Below are positions 27,923-36,108 of a DNA stretch of 64,000 nucleotides, piece after piece. The DNA comes from Bosea beijingensis (GTDB taxonomy: Bacteria > Pseudomonadota > Alphaproteobacteria > Rhizobiales > Beijerinckiaceae): contig NZ_CP132359.1 in assembly GCF_030758975.1 (NCBI RefSeq), positions 4,726,505-4,790,504 on the forward strand, in the 5' to 3' direction. How positions within the stretch are numbered: position 1 is the first letter of the stretch; each line of letters opens with the position of its first letter. A program made the translations under genes and the position numbers. The notes under the pieces are model-generated. The model was not told the origin of the DNA, made no database searches, and saw only the letters and a list, made by a program, of their open reading frames with translations.

Positions 27923-30805
27923 ATGAGCCTGATCAAGGAAATCGACTACGGCACGCCGATCCGGCTTTCCGAGAAGACGGTGACGCTGACCATCGACGGC
28001 CAGAGCGTCACGGTGCCGGCAGGCACCTCGGTGATGGCAGCCGCCATGAGCCTGGGCACCAAGATCCCCAAGCTCTGCGCCACGGACTCGCTCGAACCCT
28101 TCGGCTCCTGCCGGCTCTGCCTCGTCGAGATCGAGGGGCGGCGCGGCACGCCGGCGTCATGCACGACTCCAGCAGAAGACGGAATGATTGTGCGCACCCA
28201 GTCGGAGAACCTCTCCGGCCTGCGTAAGGGCGTGATGGAGCTCTATATCTCCGACCATCCGCTGGACTGCCTGACCTGCTCGGCCAATGGCGATTGCGAA
28301 TTGCAGGACATGGCCGGCGCGGTCGGCCTGCGCGAGGTGCGCTACGGCTACGAGGGCGAGAACCACGTCTTCGCCAAGGGATCGGACGGGCTCGCCAACG
28401 AGAACTGGCTCGCGAAGGATACGTCCAACCCGTATTTCACCTACGATCCGTCGAAATGCATCGTCTGCAATCGCTGCGTGCGCGCTTGCGAGGAGGTGCA
28501 GGGCACCTTCGCGCTGACGATCACGGGACGCGGCTTCGAGTCCCGCGTCGCAGCGGGACCGACCGATTTTCTCGGCTCCGAATGCGTCTCCTGCGGCGCC
28601 TGCGTGCAGGCCTGCCCGACGGCGACGCTGATGGAGAACAAGGTCATCGAGCATGGCCAGCCCGAGCATTCTGTGGTCACGACCTGCGCCTATTGCGGCG
28701 TCGGCTGCTCGTTCAAGGCGGAGATGCAGGGCGACCGCGTCATCCGCATGGTGCCTTACAAGGACGGCAAGGCGAACGAGGGCCATAGCTGCGTCAAGGG
28801 CCGCTTCGCCTGGGGTTATGCGACCCATACCGACCGCATGACCAAGCCGATGATCCGGGCGAAGATCACGGACCCGTGGCGCGAAGTGTCATGGGAAGAG
28901 GCGATCAATTACGCGGCCTCGGAGTTCAAGCGCATTCAGGCCAAGTACGGTCGTGAATCCGTCGGCGCCATCACCTCGTCGCGCTGCACCAACGAGGAGG
29001 TCTTCCTCGTCCAGAAGCTGGTGCGCGCCGCCTTCCGCAACAACAATGTCGATACCTGCGCCCGCGTCTGCCATTCGCCGACCGGCTATGGCCTCAGGAC
29101 GACGCTCGGCACCTCGGCTGGCACGCAGGATTTCAAGTCGGTCGCCAAGTCCGACGTCATTCTCGTCATCGGCGCGAACCCGACCGACGGCCACCCGGTC
29201 TTCGCCTCGCGCATGAAGAAGCGCATCCGCGAGGGCGCCCGCCTGATCGTCGCCGACCCCCGCAAGATCGACATGGTGCAGTCGCCACACATCAAGGCGG
29301 ACTACCACCTGCCGCTCAGGCCCGGCACCAATGTCGCGCTGCTCAATGCGCTCAGCCATGTCGTCGTCACCGAAGGGCTGATCGACGAGGCCTATGTGCG
29401 CGAGCGCTGCGATCTCGGCGATTTCGAGCACTGGGCCCGTTTCGTCGCCCGCGAGGAGAATTCGCCGGAGGCGAGCGAGGCCTATACCGGCGTGCCGGCG
29501 GCGGATGTGCGCGCCGCGGCGCGGCTCTATGCCACCGGCGGCAATGGCGCGATCTATTACGGGCTCGGCGTCACCGAACACAGCCAGGGCTCGACCACTG
29601 TCATGGCGATGGCCAACCTGGCCATGGCGACCGGCAATATCGGGCGCGACGGCGTCGGCATCAATCCGCTGCGCGGGCAGAACAATGTGCAGGGCTCCTG
29701 CGACATGGGCTCCTTCCCGCACGAGTTCTCGGGCTATCGCCACGTCTCCGACGATTCGACCCGGCAGGTCTTCGAGATGCTCTGGGGCGTGCCGCTCGAT
29801 CCCGAGCAGGGCCTACGCATCAACAACATGCTCGACGAGGCGGTCGAGGGCACCTTCAAGGGCCTTTATGTCCAGGGCGAGGACATCGCCCAATCCGACC
29901 CGAACACCAAGCATGTCACGGCCGGGCTGGCCTCGATGGAATGCGTCGTCATCCAGGACATCTTCCTGAACGAGACGGCGAAATACGCCCATGTCTTCTT
30001 GCCCGGCGCCTCCTTCCTGGAAAAGGACGGCACCTTCACCAATGCCGAGCGGCGCATCAACCGCGTCCGGCAGGTCATGGCGCCGCTCTCCGGCAAGGAC
30101 GAGTGGCAGGTCACGATCGAGCTGGCGCGGGCGCTCGGCTACGAGATGGGCTACAGCCACCCCAGCGAGATCATGGACGAGATCGCGCGGCTGACGCCCA
30201 GCTTCGCCGGCGTCTCCTATGACAAGCTGGAGAAGCTCGGCTCCGTGCAGTGGCCCTGCAACGACAAGGCCCCGACCGGCACGCCCCTGATGCATGTCGA
30301 CCGCTTCGTGCGCGGCAAGGGCAAGTTCATGATCACCGAATACGTCCCGACCGACGAGCGGACGGGGCCGCGCTTCCCGTTGCTGCTCACCACCGGCCGC
30401 ATTCTCTCGCAATACAATGTCGGCGCGCAGACGCGGCGGACCGAGAACGGCGCCTGGCATGACGAGGACGTGCTGGAGATCCACGCCTTCGACGCCGAGA
30501 GCCGCGGCATCCGCGACGGCGATCTCGTGGCGCTCGCCAGCCGCTCGGGCGACATCGCGCTCCGGGCCGTGATTTCCGAGCGGATGCAGCCGGGCGTGGT
30601 CTACACCACCTTCCACCACGCCAAGACGGGCGCCAACGTCATCACCACCGACTATTCGGACTGGGCGACGAACTGCCCGGAATACAAGGTCACCGCTGTC
30701 GACGTCCGGCGCACCAACGCCTACTCCGCCTGGCAGGAGAAGAATTTCGAGGAGGACGTGACCTTGCGCCGGATCGCGGAGCGCCTGCCCGATGCCGCGG
30801 AATAA
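27923..30805 (+). CDS. fdsA: NAD-dependent formate dehydrogenase alpha (catalytic, Mo) subunit
   Basis: Catalytic subunit, 960 residues, oxidising formate to CO2 at a bis-MGD molybdenum (or tungsten) centre. N-terminal [2Fe-2S] ferredoxin domain (CATDSLEPFGSCRLC), DHPLDCLTC His-Cys cluster region, two [4Fe-4S] sites (CIVCNRCVRACEE and CVSCGACVQACPT), then the molybdopterin oxidoreductase domain beginning CAYCGVGCSF. The metal ligand is Cys383 followed by His384 in ARVCHSPTGYG, encoded by TGC, so it is a cysteine and not a selenocysteine enzyme. C-terminal molydopterin-binding domain ends at about 930. No signal peptide: cytosolic. fdhD overlaps its 3' end by 14 bases. Confidence 0.96.
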   Translation: MSLIKEIDYGTPIRLSEKTVTLTIDGQSVTVPAGTSVMAAAMSLGTKIPKLCATDSLEPFGSCRLCLVEIEGRRGTPASCTTPAEDGMIVRTQSENLSGLRKGVMELYISDHPLDCLTCSANGDCELQDMAGAVGLREVRYGYEGENHVFAKGSDGLANENWLAKDTSNPYFTYDPSKCIVCNRCVRACEEVQGTFALTITGRGFESRVAAGPTDFLGSECVSCGACVQACPTATLMENKVIEHGQPEHSVVTTCAYCGVGCSFKAEMQGDRVIRMVPYKDGKANEGHSCVKGRFAWGYATHTDRMTKPMIRAKITDPWREVSWEEAINYAASEFKRIQAKYGRESVGAITSSRCTNEEVFLVQKLVRAAFRNNNVDTCARVCHSPTGYGLRTTLGTSAGTQDFKSVAKSDVILVIGANPTDGHPVFASRMKKRIREGARLIVADPRKIDMVQSPHIKADYHLPLRPGTNVALLNALSHVVVTEGLIDEAYVRERCDLGDFEHWARFVAREENSPEASEAYTGVPAADVRAAARLYATGGNGAIYYGLGVTEHSQGSTTVMAMANLAMATGNIGRDGVGINPLRGQNNVQGSCDMGSFPHEFSGYRHVSDDSTRQVFEMLWGVPLDPEQGLRINNMLDEAVEGTFKGLYVQGEDIAQSDPNTKHVTAGLASMECVVIQDIFLNETAKYAHVFLPGASFLEKDGTFTNAERRINRVRQVMAPLSGKDEWQVTIELARALGYEMGYSHPSEIMDEIARLTPSFAGVSYDKLEKLGSVQWPCNDKAPTGTPLMHVDRFVRGKGKFMITEYVPTDERTGPRFPLLLTTGRILSQYNVGAQTRRTENGAWHDEDVLEIHAFDAESRGIRDGDLVALASRSGDIALRAVISERMQPGVVYTTFHHAKTGANVITTDYSDWATNCPEYKVTAVDVRRTNAYSAWQEKNFEEDVTLRRIAERLPDAAE

Positions 30806-31634
30806 CCGTGAAGCCCAGCCGCCGGCCTCGGTCGCCGTCACGGCGCAGCCGCTGCGCTTCGGCGCGGCGCGGGATGACGCGCGCGAGATCGAGGTCGCGG
30901 TCGAGACTCCCATCAACATCGTCTACGGCAACATGCCCTATGCCGTGATGATGGCGAGCCCGTCCGATCTCGAGGATTTCGTCACCGGTTTCAGCCTGAC
31001 GGAGGGCATCGTGCGCGGCGCAGGCGAGATCCGCAGCATCGCCGTCGAGCCCAAGGACGAGGGTGTCATCGTCACGGTCGAGCTCGCGCCGGGCCGCTTC
31101 CGCGAGCATCTGGCGCGGCGGCGCAATCTCTCGGGCCGGACCTCCTGCGGCCTCTGTGGCGTCGAGACCATCCAGGAAATCCCGATGGCCGATGCGGCGA
31201 CGCGAGCGTCGCGTGCTGTCTCCGCCGCGGCGATCGAGGCCGCGCTCGCGGAACTCGACAAGCATCAGCCTCTTAACCAGCTCACCCGAGCCGTTCATGG
31301 CGCCGCATGGTGCGATGCCTCGGGCGCGATCCTGGCGGTACGCGAGGATGTCGGCCGGCATAACGCCCTCGACAAGCTGATCGGCGCCCGCTTGCGGGCT
31401 GGCGCGGATGCGAGCGAAGGCTTCCTGCTCGTCACCAGCCGCGCCTCGTTCGAGATGGTCGAGAAGGCCGCGATCTTCGGCGCCGGCACGCTGGTCGCGA
31501 TCTCGGCGCCGACCTCGCTCGCAATCGAGCGGGCGAAGCATCTCGGCCTGACCTTGGCGGCGGTCGCGCGGCGCGACGGCTGCATCGTCTTCACCGGTGC
31601 GCTCGCGCCCGAATCCGAGACGATCGCCCGATGA
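30792..31634 (+). CDS. fdhD: Sulfurtransferase FdhD for formate dehydrogenase
   Basis: Transfers sulfur from a cysteine desulfurase to the Mo-bis-MGD cofactor, required for active formate dehydrogenase. 280 residues with the functional cysteine pair Cys119 and Cys122 in SCGLCGVE, the cofactor-binding ETPINIVYGN region, and REDVGRHNALDKLIG plus SRASFEMVEKAA, all family hallmarks. Starts inside the fdsA 3' end (14-base overlap) and its stop overlaps fdsD (ATGA), confirming a single operon. Confidence 0.95.
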   Translation: MPRNNREAQPPASVAVTAQPLRFGAARDDAREIEVAVETPINIVYGNMPYAVMMASPSDLEDFVTGFSLTEGIVRGAGEIRSIAVEPKDEGVIVTVELAPGRFREHLARRRNLSGRTSCGLCGVETIQEIPMADAATRASRAVSAAAIEAALAELDKHQPLNQLTRAVHGAAWCDASGAILAVREDVGRHNALDKLIGARLRAGADASEGFLLVTSRASFEMVEKAAIFGAGTLVAISAPTSLAIERAKHLGLTLAAVARRDGCIVFTGALAPESETIAR

Positions 31635-31888
31635 CGGAGGCTGGCCTGACTACCGATCACCACGCAGAGAACGTCGAGAAGCTCCGGCGTATGGCCGGGC
31701 AGATCACCGATTTCTTCAAGGCGTATCCGGAGGCGGAAGCGGCCCATTCCGTCGCCGACCATATCAACCAGTTCTGGACCGGACGCATGCGCGGGGACTT
31801 CCTCGCCGCCTTCGCCAACCGGCCGGAGGACCTTCCGCCCCTGCTGCGGCATGCCCTGCCGCAGATCAGGCCGGGGCGCGGAGGTTAG
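31631..31888 (+). CDS. fdsD: Formate dehydrogenase delta subunit
   Basis: 85-residue small subunit that ends fds operons; in related bacteria it is needed for full activity or cofactor insertion. Recognised by EKLRRMAGQITDFFKAYPE and SVADHINQFWTGRMRGDFL, the core of the FdsD family. Starts ATGA-coupled to fdhD. The downstream transporter begins about 95 bases later, so it may be in the same transcript. Confidence 0.92.
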   Translation: MTEAGLTTDHHAENVEKLRRMAGQITDFFKAYPEAEAAHSVADHINQFWTGRMRGDFLAAFANRPEDLPPLLRHALPQIRPGRGG

Positions 31889-31983
31889 CAGCCCGACGCC
31901 GGTCATGCCGGCGACAAGAGATGACAACGAGCTGGGACCCTACCCGGCCCGAACGGCGAAGCCATGGGGAAAGGAACCGGGGA

Positions 31984-33642
31984 ATGAGTGTCGCAGACGA
32001 TATCGGACAGATCGGGGGCGGGATCGGCCTGCTCGACCGTGAACGGACCATCGCCAAGCCGGGCTTCAACCGCTGGCTCGTGCCCCCGGCCGCGCTCTGC
32101 ATCCATCTGTGCATCGGCATGGCCTATGGCTTCTCGGTGTTCTGGCTGCCGCTGAGCCAGGCGATCGGCATCACCAAGCCCGTCGCCTGCGCGGCTGATG
32201 TCGGCCTGATCGGCTCGCTCTTCACCACGGCCTGCGACTGGAAGGTCGCCGATCTCGGCTGGATGTACACGCTGTTCTTCGTGCTGCTCGGCTCCTCGGC
32301 CGCGATCTGGGGCGGCTGGCTCGAGCGCGTCGGTCCGCGCAAGGCCGCCTTCGTCTCGACCTTGTGCTGGTGCGGCGGCCTGCTGATCTCTGCGCTCGGC
32401 GTCTACTGGCACCAGCTCTGGCTGATGTGGCTTGGCTCCGGCGTGATCGGTGGCATCGGCCTCGGGCTCGGCTATATCTCGCCGGTCTCGACCCTGGTGA
32501 AATGGTTCCCGGACCGGCGCGGCATGGCGACCGGCATGGCGATCATGGGCTTCGGCGGCGGCGCGATGATCGGCTCGCCGCTGGCGGACATGCTGATGAA
32601 CTACTTCAAGACGCCCGCCTCGGTCGGCGTCTGGCAGACCTTCGTCGCGATGGCCGCGATCTATTTCGTCTTCATGATGGCCGGCACCTTCGGCTATCGC
32701 GTGCCGCCAGCCAACTGGCGCCCCGAGGGCTGGACCCCGCCGGCGACCCAGAACGCCATGATCACCTCCGGCCATGTGCATCTCAAGGACGCGCACAAGA
32801 CCAAGCAATTCTGGCTGATCTGGTCGGTGCTGACGCTCAACGTCTCGGCCGGTATCGGCGTGCTCGGCATGGCCTCGCCGATGCTGCAGGAGATTTTCGC
32901 GGGCTCGCTGATCGGCAAGCCCGAGATCGGCTTTGCCGCGCTCGACGCCGCGCAGAAGACGCAGATCGCCACGATCGCGGCGGCCTTTGTCGGCCTGCTC
33001 TCTCTGTTCAACATCGCCGGGCGCTTCTTCTGGGCCTCGCTCTCGGACAAGCTCGGCCGCAAGCTGACCTATGCCACGTTCTTCGGACTGGGCATCCTGC
33101 TCTACGCGCTCTCGCCCTGGGCGGCCCATGCCGGGTCGCTCGCGCTCTTCGTCGGCTTCTTCTGCATCATCCTGTCGATGTATGGCGGCGGCTTCGCGAC
33201 GGTGCCGGCCTATCTCGCCGACATGTTCGGCACGCAGTTCGTCGGCGCAATCCATGGCCGTCTGCTGACGGCCTGGTCGACCGCCGGCATCATCGGCCCT
33301 GTCGTGGTGAACTATATCCGTGAAGCCCAGATCAATGCCGGCGTGCCACGCGCGCAGGTCTATGACCGCACCATGTATATCCTCGCGGGCATGCTGGTGC
33401 TCGGCTTCCTCTGCAACCTGCTGGTCCGCCCGGTCGCGGCCAAATGGTTCATGAAGGATGCCGAGGTCGCGGCGCTGCAGAAGCGGTCGGCGAGCGTCGA
33501 CGCCGCCGCTCATTACGGCTCCTACGGCATCGGCAAGGGTGGTTTCGACGGCACGGCCCTGCTGGCCTGGGCCGTGGTCGGCCTGCCGATCGCCTGGGGC
33601 GTCTGGATCACGCTGTCGAAGTCACTGGCGCTGTTCCGCTGA
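31984..33642 (+). CDS. OFA-family MFS transporter (oxalate/formate antiporter-like)
   Basis: 552-residue membrane protein with about 12-14 hydrophobic helices. The N-terminal helix region GFNRWLVPPAALCIHLCIGM, then AYGFSVFWLPLSQAIG, plus LGLGYISPVSTLVKWFPDRRG (MFS inter-domain signature), match the OFA family, whose best-known member exchanges oxalate for formate. An extra 30-residue extracytoplasmic insertion (ITKPVACAADVGLIGSLF region, about 60-80) is unlike short OxlT. Immediately downstream of the formate dehydrogenase operon, so formate or a C1/C2 acid is the likely substrate (inference). Followed by a strong terminator. Confidence 0.88.
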   Translation: MSVADDIGQIGGGIGLLDRERTIAKPGFNRWLVPPAALCIHLCIGMAYGFSVFWLPLSQAIGITKPVACAADVGLIGSLFTTACDWKVADLGWMYTLFFVLLGSSAAIWGGWLERVGPRKAAFVSTLCWCGGLLISALGVYWHQLWLMWLGSGVIGGIGLGLGYISPVSTLVKWFPDRRGMATGMAIMGFGGGAMIGSPLADMLMNYFKTPASVGVWQTFVAMAAIYFVFMMAGTFGYRVPPANWRPEGWTPPATQNAMITSGHVHLKDAHKTKQFWLIWSVLTLNVSAGIGVLGMASPMLQEIFAGSLIGKPEIGFAALDAAQKTQIATIAAAFVGLLSLFNIAGRFFWASLSDKLGRKLTYATFFGLGILLYALSPWAAHAGSLALFVGFFCIILSMYGGGFATVPAYLADMFGTQFVGAIHGRLLTAWSTAGIIGPVVVNYIREAQINAGVPRAQVYDRTMYILAGMLVLGFLCNLLVRPVAAKWFMKDAEVAALQKRSASVDAAAHYGSYGIGKGGFDGTALLAWAVVGLPIAWGVWITLSKSLALFR

Positions 33643-33668
33643 GCAGCGACATCACCGGCCAATCCGAG

Positions 33669-33702
33669 GGCCCGCATCGAGCGATCGGTGCGGGTCTTTC
33701 TC
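33669..33702 (+). terminator. Intrinsic terminator after OFA transporter
   Basis: GGCCCGCATC (33669-33678) pairs with GGTGCGGGTC (33687-33696) over ten positions, including G-T pairs, around loop GAGCGATC, followed by TTTCTCTT. A near twin with the same right arm follows the OsmC gene at 34649. Confidence 0.8.
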
Positions 33703-33739
33703 TTGCGACGCAGCCCACGGCCGCGCGGAGCGGCGGGTC

Positions 33740-34036
33740 CTATTTCAGCGAAAGAGCGACTGAACCGGCAATCGGATCGGTGACGCCGAGCCCGTTGCCG
33801 AGATCGTCGAGCGTGTGACGAAAGCCGTTGAGCGTGGCGATCATCTGCGGGCGGGCCGCCGCCATCGCGTCCATGCTCTCCCATTCCGCGATGATGCAGT
33901 AGCGCCCCTCGCCGGCCGCGATGATGTTGGCGTGGCGCAGGCCCGGCCAGTCGGCCGCGACGTTGCGGTGGGCATCGAGAAAAGCGGTCTCCATCCCCGG
34001 CTTCACCTTGAAACGAACGGCATTGAATGCAGTCAT
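33740..34036 (-). CDS. ABM-fold (antibiotic biosynthesis monooxygenase-like) protein
   Basis: 98-residue dimeric alpha/beta-barrel-type protein: FNAVRFKVKPGMETAFLDAH, then ANIIAAGEGRYCIIAEWESMD. This fits the ABM superfamily (quinol monooxygenase YgiN and relatives). No cofactor motif is expected in the family. Catalytic histidine of true quinol monooxygenases cannot be assigned with confidence. Divergent from the OsmC gene by about 160 bases. Function unknown. Confidence 0.75.
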   Translation of the reverse strand: MTAFNAVRFKVKPGMETAFLDAHRNVAADWPGLRHANIIAAGEGRYCIIAEWESMDAMAAARPQMIATLNGFRHTLDDLGNGLGVTDPIAGSVALSLK

Positions 34037-34196
34037 CGCAGCCTCCAGCGTTCGGAGCGATGACTTTACGGCAATTCGGCGTTCTTGTCCTCGTCGCGCT
34101 CATATGCCGGTGAACCCGAGGGGCGCTGGGCCGTTGTCAAAAGGTAGCTTTCCGGAAGCAGGATAGCCCTCCGAAACTCGAACAGGAGACAGCATC

Positions 34197-34628
34197 ATGG
34201 CGATCAACAAGACCGGCTCGGCCCATTGGGAAGGCGGCATCAAGGACGGCAAGGGCACGATCTCGACCGAGACCAAGGCGCTCGACGCCTATCCTTACGG
34301 CTTTGCCAGCCGCTTCGAGGGCAAGCCCGGCAGCAATCCCGAAGAGCTGATCGGCGCGGCGCATGCCGCCTGCTTCACCATGGCGCTCTCGCTGATCCTG
34401 GGTGAGGCCGATCTCAAGGCCGATGCGCTCGACACCACGGCGCGCGTGACGCTCGACAAGCTCGATGACGGCTACGCCATCACCGCGATCCACCTGACGC
34501 TCAAGGGCAAGGTGCCTGGCACCGACCAGGCCACCTTCCAGTCGCTGGCCGACAAGGCCAAGGCCGGCTGCCCGGTCTCGAAGCTGCTCAAGGCGCCGAT
34601 CACGCTGGAAGCGACGCTGGTGGGTTGA
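34197..34628 (+). CDS. osmC: OsmC/Ohr-family peroxiredoxin-like protein
   Basis: 143-residue OsmC-family protein that reduces organic hydroperoxides through a cysteine pair. The two catalytic cysteines are Cys59 (AHAACFTMALS) and Cys125 (KAGCPVSKLL); HWEGGIKDGKGTIST is the typical OsmC beta-strand start. The sequence agrees with OsmC rather than Ohr (longer, 143 residues, alanine-rich AHAACF). ACAGGAGACAGC just upstream is a strong ribosome-binding site. Confidence 0.93.
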   Translation: MAINKTGSAHWEGGIKDGKGTISTETKALDAYPYGFASRFEGKPGSNPEELIGAAHAACFTMALSLILGEADLKADALDTTARVTLDKLDDGYAITAIHLTLKGKVPGTDQATFQSLADKAKAGCPVSKLLKAPITLEATLVG

Positions 34629-34648
34629 GCGCGCCCTGACCACCGTTG

Positions 34649-34682
34649 GCCCTGCATCAAACGATCGGTGCGGGGCTTTCGG
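34649..34682 (+). terminator. Intrinsic terminator after osmC
   Basis: GCCCTGCATC (34649-34658) pairs with GGTGCGGGGC (34667-34676) over ten positions with two G-T pairs, loop AAACGATC, then TTTCGGATT. The right arm and the CGATC of the loop are the same as in the terminator at 33669. Confidence 0.75.
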
Positions 34683-34751
34683 ATTGATGGCTTGACGCGG
34701 AGGCGGATATCCAAGCCAATCACAAAAGCACGGTGACGCCTTGGTGTCAGA

Positions 34752-35012
34752 ATGTTCAAAAAGTTGAATACCATATCTGAATTGAAATCATTTGCCGAAA
34801 ATCACCCGTCGGCTCGCTCCATCTCAATTATGGAAACCAACGAAAACTATAAATGGGAAGATAAGTACTGTATCATAGAATATTGTGGCGGGTATGAAGT
34901 TTTTTATTGTGAACGCAATCATAAGATTCACAAAAAGAGCTTCTTTGAGGAAACTTTGGCTATCGCATATCTAATAAAATTATCGAACTTAAAATTGAAC
35001 CCTGAATCATAA
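34752..35012 (+). CDS. AT-rich orphan protein, immunity-protein-like pattern
   Basis: 86-residue protein (MFKKLNTISELKSFAENH...) in markedly AT-rich DNA, with A/T-ending codons unlike its neighbours, which indicates horizontal acquisition. The stretch CIIEYCGGYEVFYCERNHKI, then HKKSFFEETLAIAYLIKL, resembles the 'visual' pattern of many toxin-immunity proteins (Y-V-Y-ER-x-K ... F-x-E-x-EA-x-Y). I know no exact family. No toxin gene is adjacent. No good ribosome-binding site is seen, and the start may lie elsewhere. It sits between the osmC terminator and a 9-base dyad. Confidence 0.6.
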   Translation: MFKKLNTISELKSFAENHPSARSISIMETNENYKWEDKYCIIEYCGGYEVFYCERNHKIHKKSFFEETLAIAYLIKLSNLKLNPES

Positions 35013-35048
35013 GACGAGCCAGTCGCTTCGAACCGAGACTGCTCTAGA

Positions 35049-35086
35049 TGATTCCGGCGCCTCGCACAGACGTAAATCCGGAATCA
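35049..35086. repeat. 9-base inverted repeat at right edge of AT-rich orphan
   Basis: TGATTCCGG (35049-35057) and CCGGAATCA (35078-35086) are perfect complements with a 20-base spacer. It lies between the orphan stop and the stop of the convergent ABC ATPase gene and may be a shared terminator or an insertion scar. Confidence 0.45.
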
Positions 35087-35103
35087 CAGGGTAACCCGTC
35101 GCC

Positions 35104-36108
35104 TCAGGCGAAATGGCAGGACACCTCGACGCCACCCAGTTGCCGCAGCTCCGGCCGGTCGACTCGGCAGCGATCGGCGGCTTGCGCGCAGCGCGGGTTG
35201 AAGGTGCAGCCGGCCGGCGGGCTGATCGGGCTCGGCACCTCGCCGGACATCGGCCGACGCTCCCGGTTCGGCCGCTCGACATCGGGGATCGTGTCGAGCA
35301 GCAGGCGCGTATAGGGGTGCTGCGGCCGGGTGAAGACCTGCTCGGCCGGCCCGGCCTCGACGAAGCGGCCGAGATACATGATCGCGAGATCGTCCGACAT
35401 GTGCCGGACGACCGATAGATTGTGGCTGATGAAGAGATAGGTCAGCCCGAATTCCTTCTGCAACCGCACCATCAGGTTGAGGATCTGCGCCTGCACGGAG
35501 ACGTCGAGCGCCGAGGTCGGCTCGTCGCAGACGAGAAAATCGGCCTCGGTCGCGAGCGCACGCGCAATCGAGATGCGCTGGCGCTGGCCGCCGGAGAAGG
35601 CGTGCGGATAACGGCTCGCATCGGTGCGCGACAGGCCGACGACTTCCAGCAGGTCGCCGACGCGCTGCTGGATCGCCGCCTCGTCGGCGCGCAGGTTCAA
35701 CTCGCGGATCGGCTCGGCGATGATGTCGCCGACGCGCCAGCGCGGATTGAGCGAGGCATAGGGGTCCTGGAAGATCATCTGCACGCGCGGCGGGCCGATG
35801 GTGCCGTCGGCGCGACGGATGTCGCGGAAGCTGAGCCGGCCCTCGGTCGGGCGCTGGAGGCCTACGACCATGCGGGCAAGCGTCGATTTTCCGCAGCCGG
35901 ATTCGCCGACGATGCTGAAGGTGGTGCCGCGCCTGACCGTGAAGGAGACGTTCTCGACCGCGCGCAGGATGCGCCGCGGTTCCTTCGAGAGCAGCCGCGA
36001 CAGGGCCGGCGCCGAGACGTCGAAGCGACAGCAGGCGGCAGCGACGTCGAGGATGATGTCGTCGCCCACGGCGCGGGCGGGGGCGAGCGTCGAAACCTGC
36101 TCAAGCAT
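35104..36108 (-). CDS. Dipeptide/opine-type ABC importer ATPase (DppF-like)
   Basis: Second ATPase of a peptide/nickel/opine-type importer, 334 residues. Walker A VGESGCGKST, signature HAFSGGQRQRISIARAL, Walker B FLVCDEPTSALD, and the H-loop ISHNLSVV. The C-terminal oligopeptide-transporter domain ends with GCTFNPRCAQAADRC, a cysteine arrangement seen in iron-sulfur-binding DppD/DppF tails. Its start overlaps the stop of the upstream ATPase gene by 8 bases. Last gene of a six-gene minus-strand operon running from the binding protein at 42248. Confidence 0.9.
   Translation of the reverse strand: MLEQVSTLAPARAVGDDIILDVAAACCRFDVSAPALSRLLSKEPRRILRAVENVSFTVRRGTTFSIVGESGCGKSTLARMVVGLQRPTEGRLSFRDIRRADGTIGPPRVQMIFQDPYASLNPRWRVGDIIAEPIRELNLRADEAAIQQRVGDLLEVVGLSRTDASRYPHAFSGGQRQRISIARALATEADFLVCDEPTSALDVSVQAQILNLMVRLQKEFGLTYLFISHNLSVVRHMSDDLAIMYLGRFVEAGPAEQVFTRPQHPYTRLLLDTIPDVERPNRERRPMSGEVPSPISPPAGCTFNPRCAQAADRCRVDRPELRQLGGVEVSCHFA

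Noticed and set aside
31903..33513. 536-codon minus-strand frame opposite the OFA transporter
   Set aside because: His/Arg/Asp-rich shadow frame with no domain; the transporter on the plus strand is certain.
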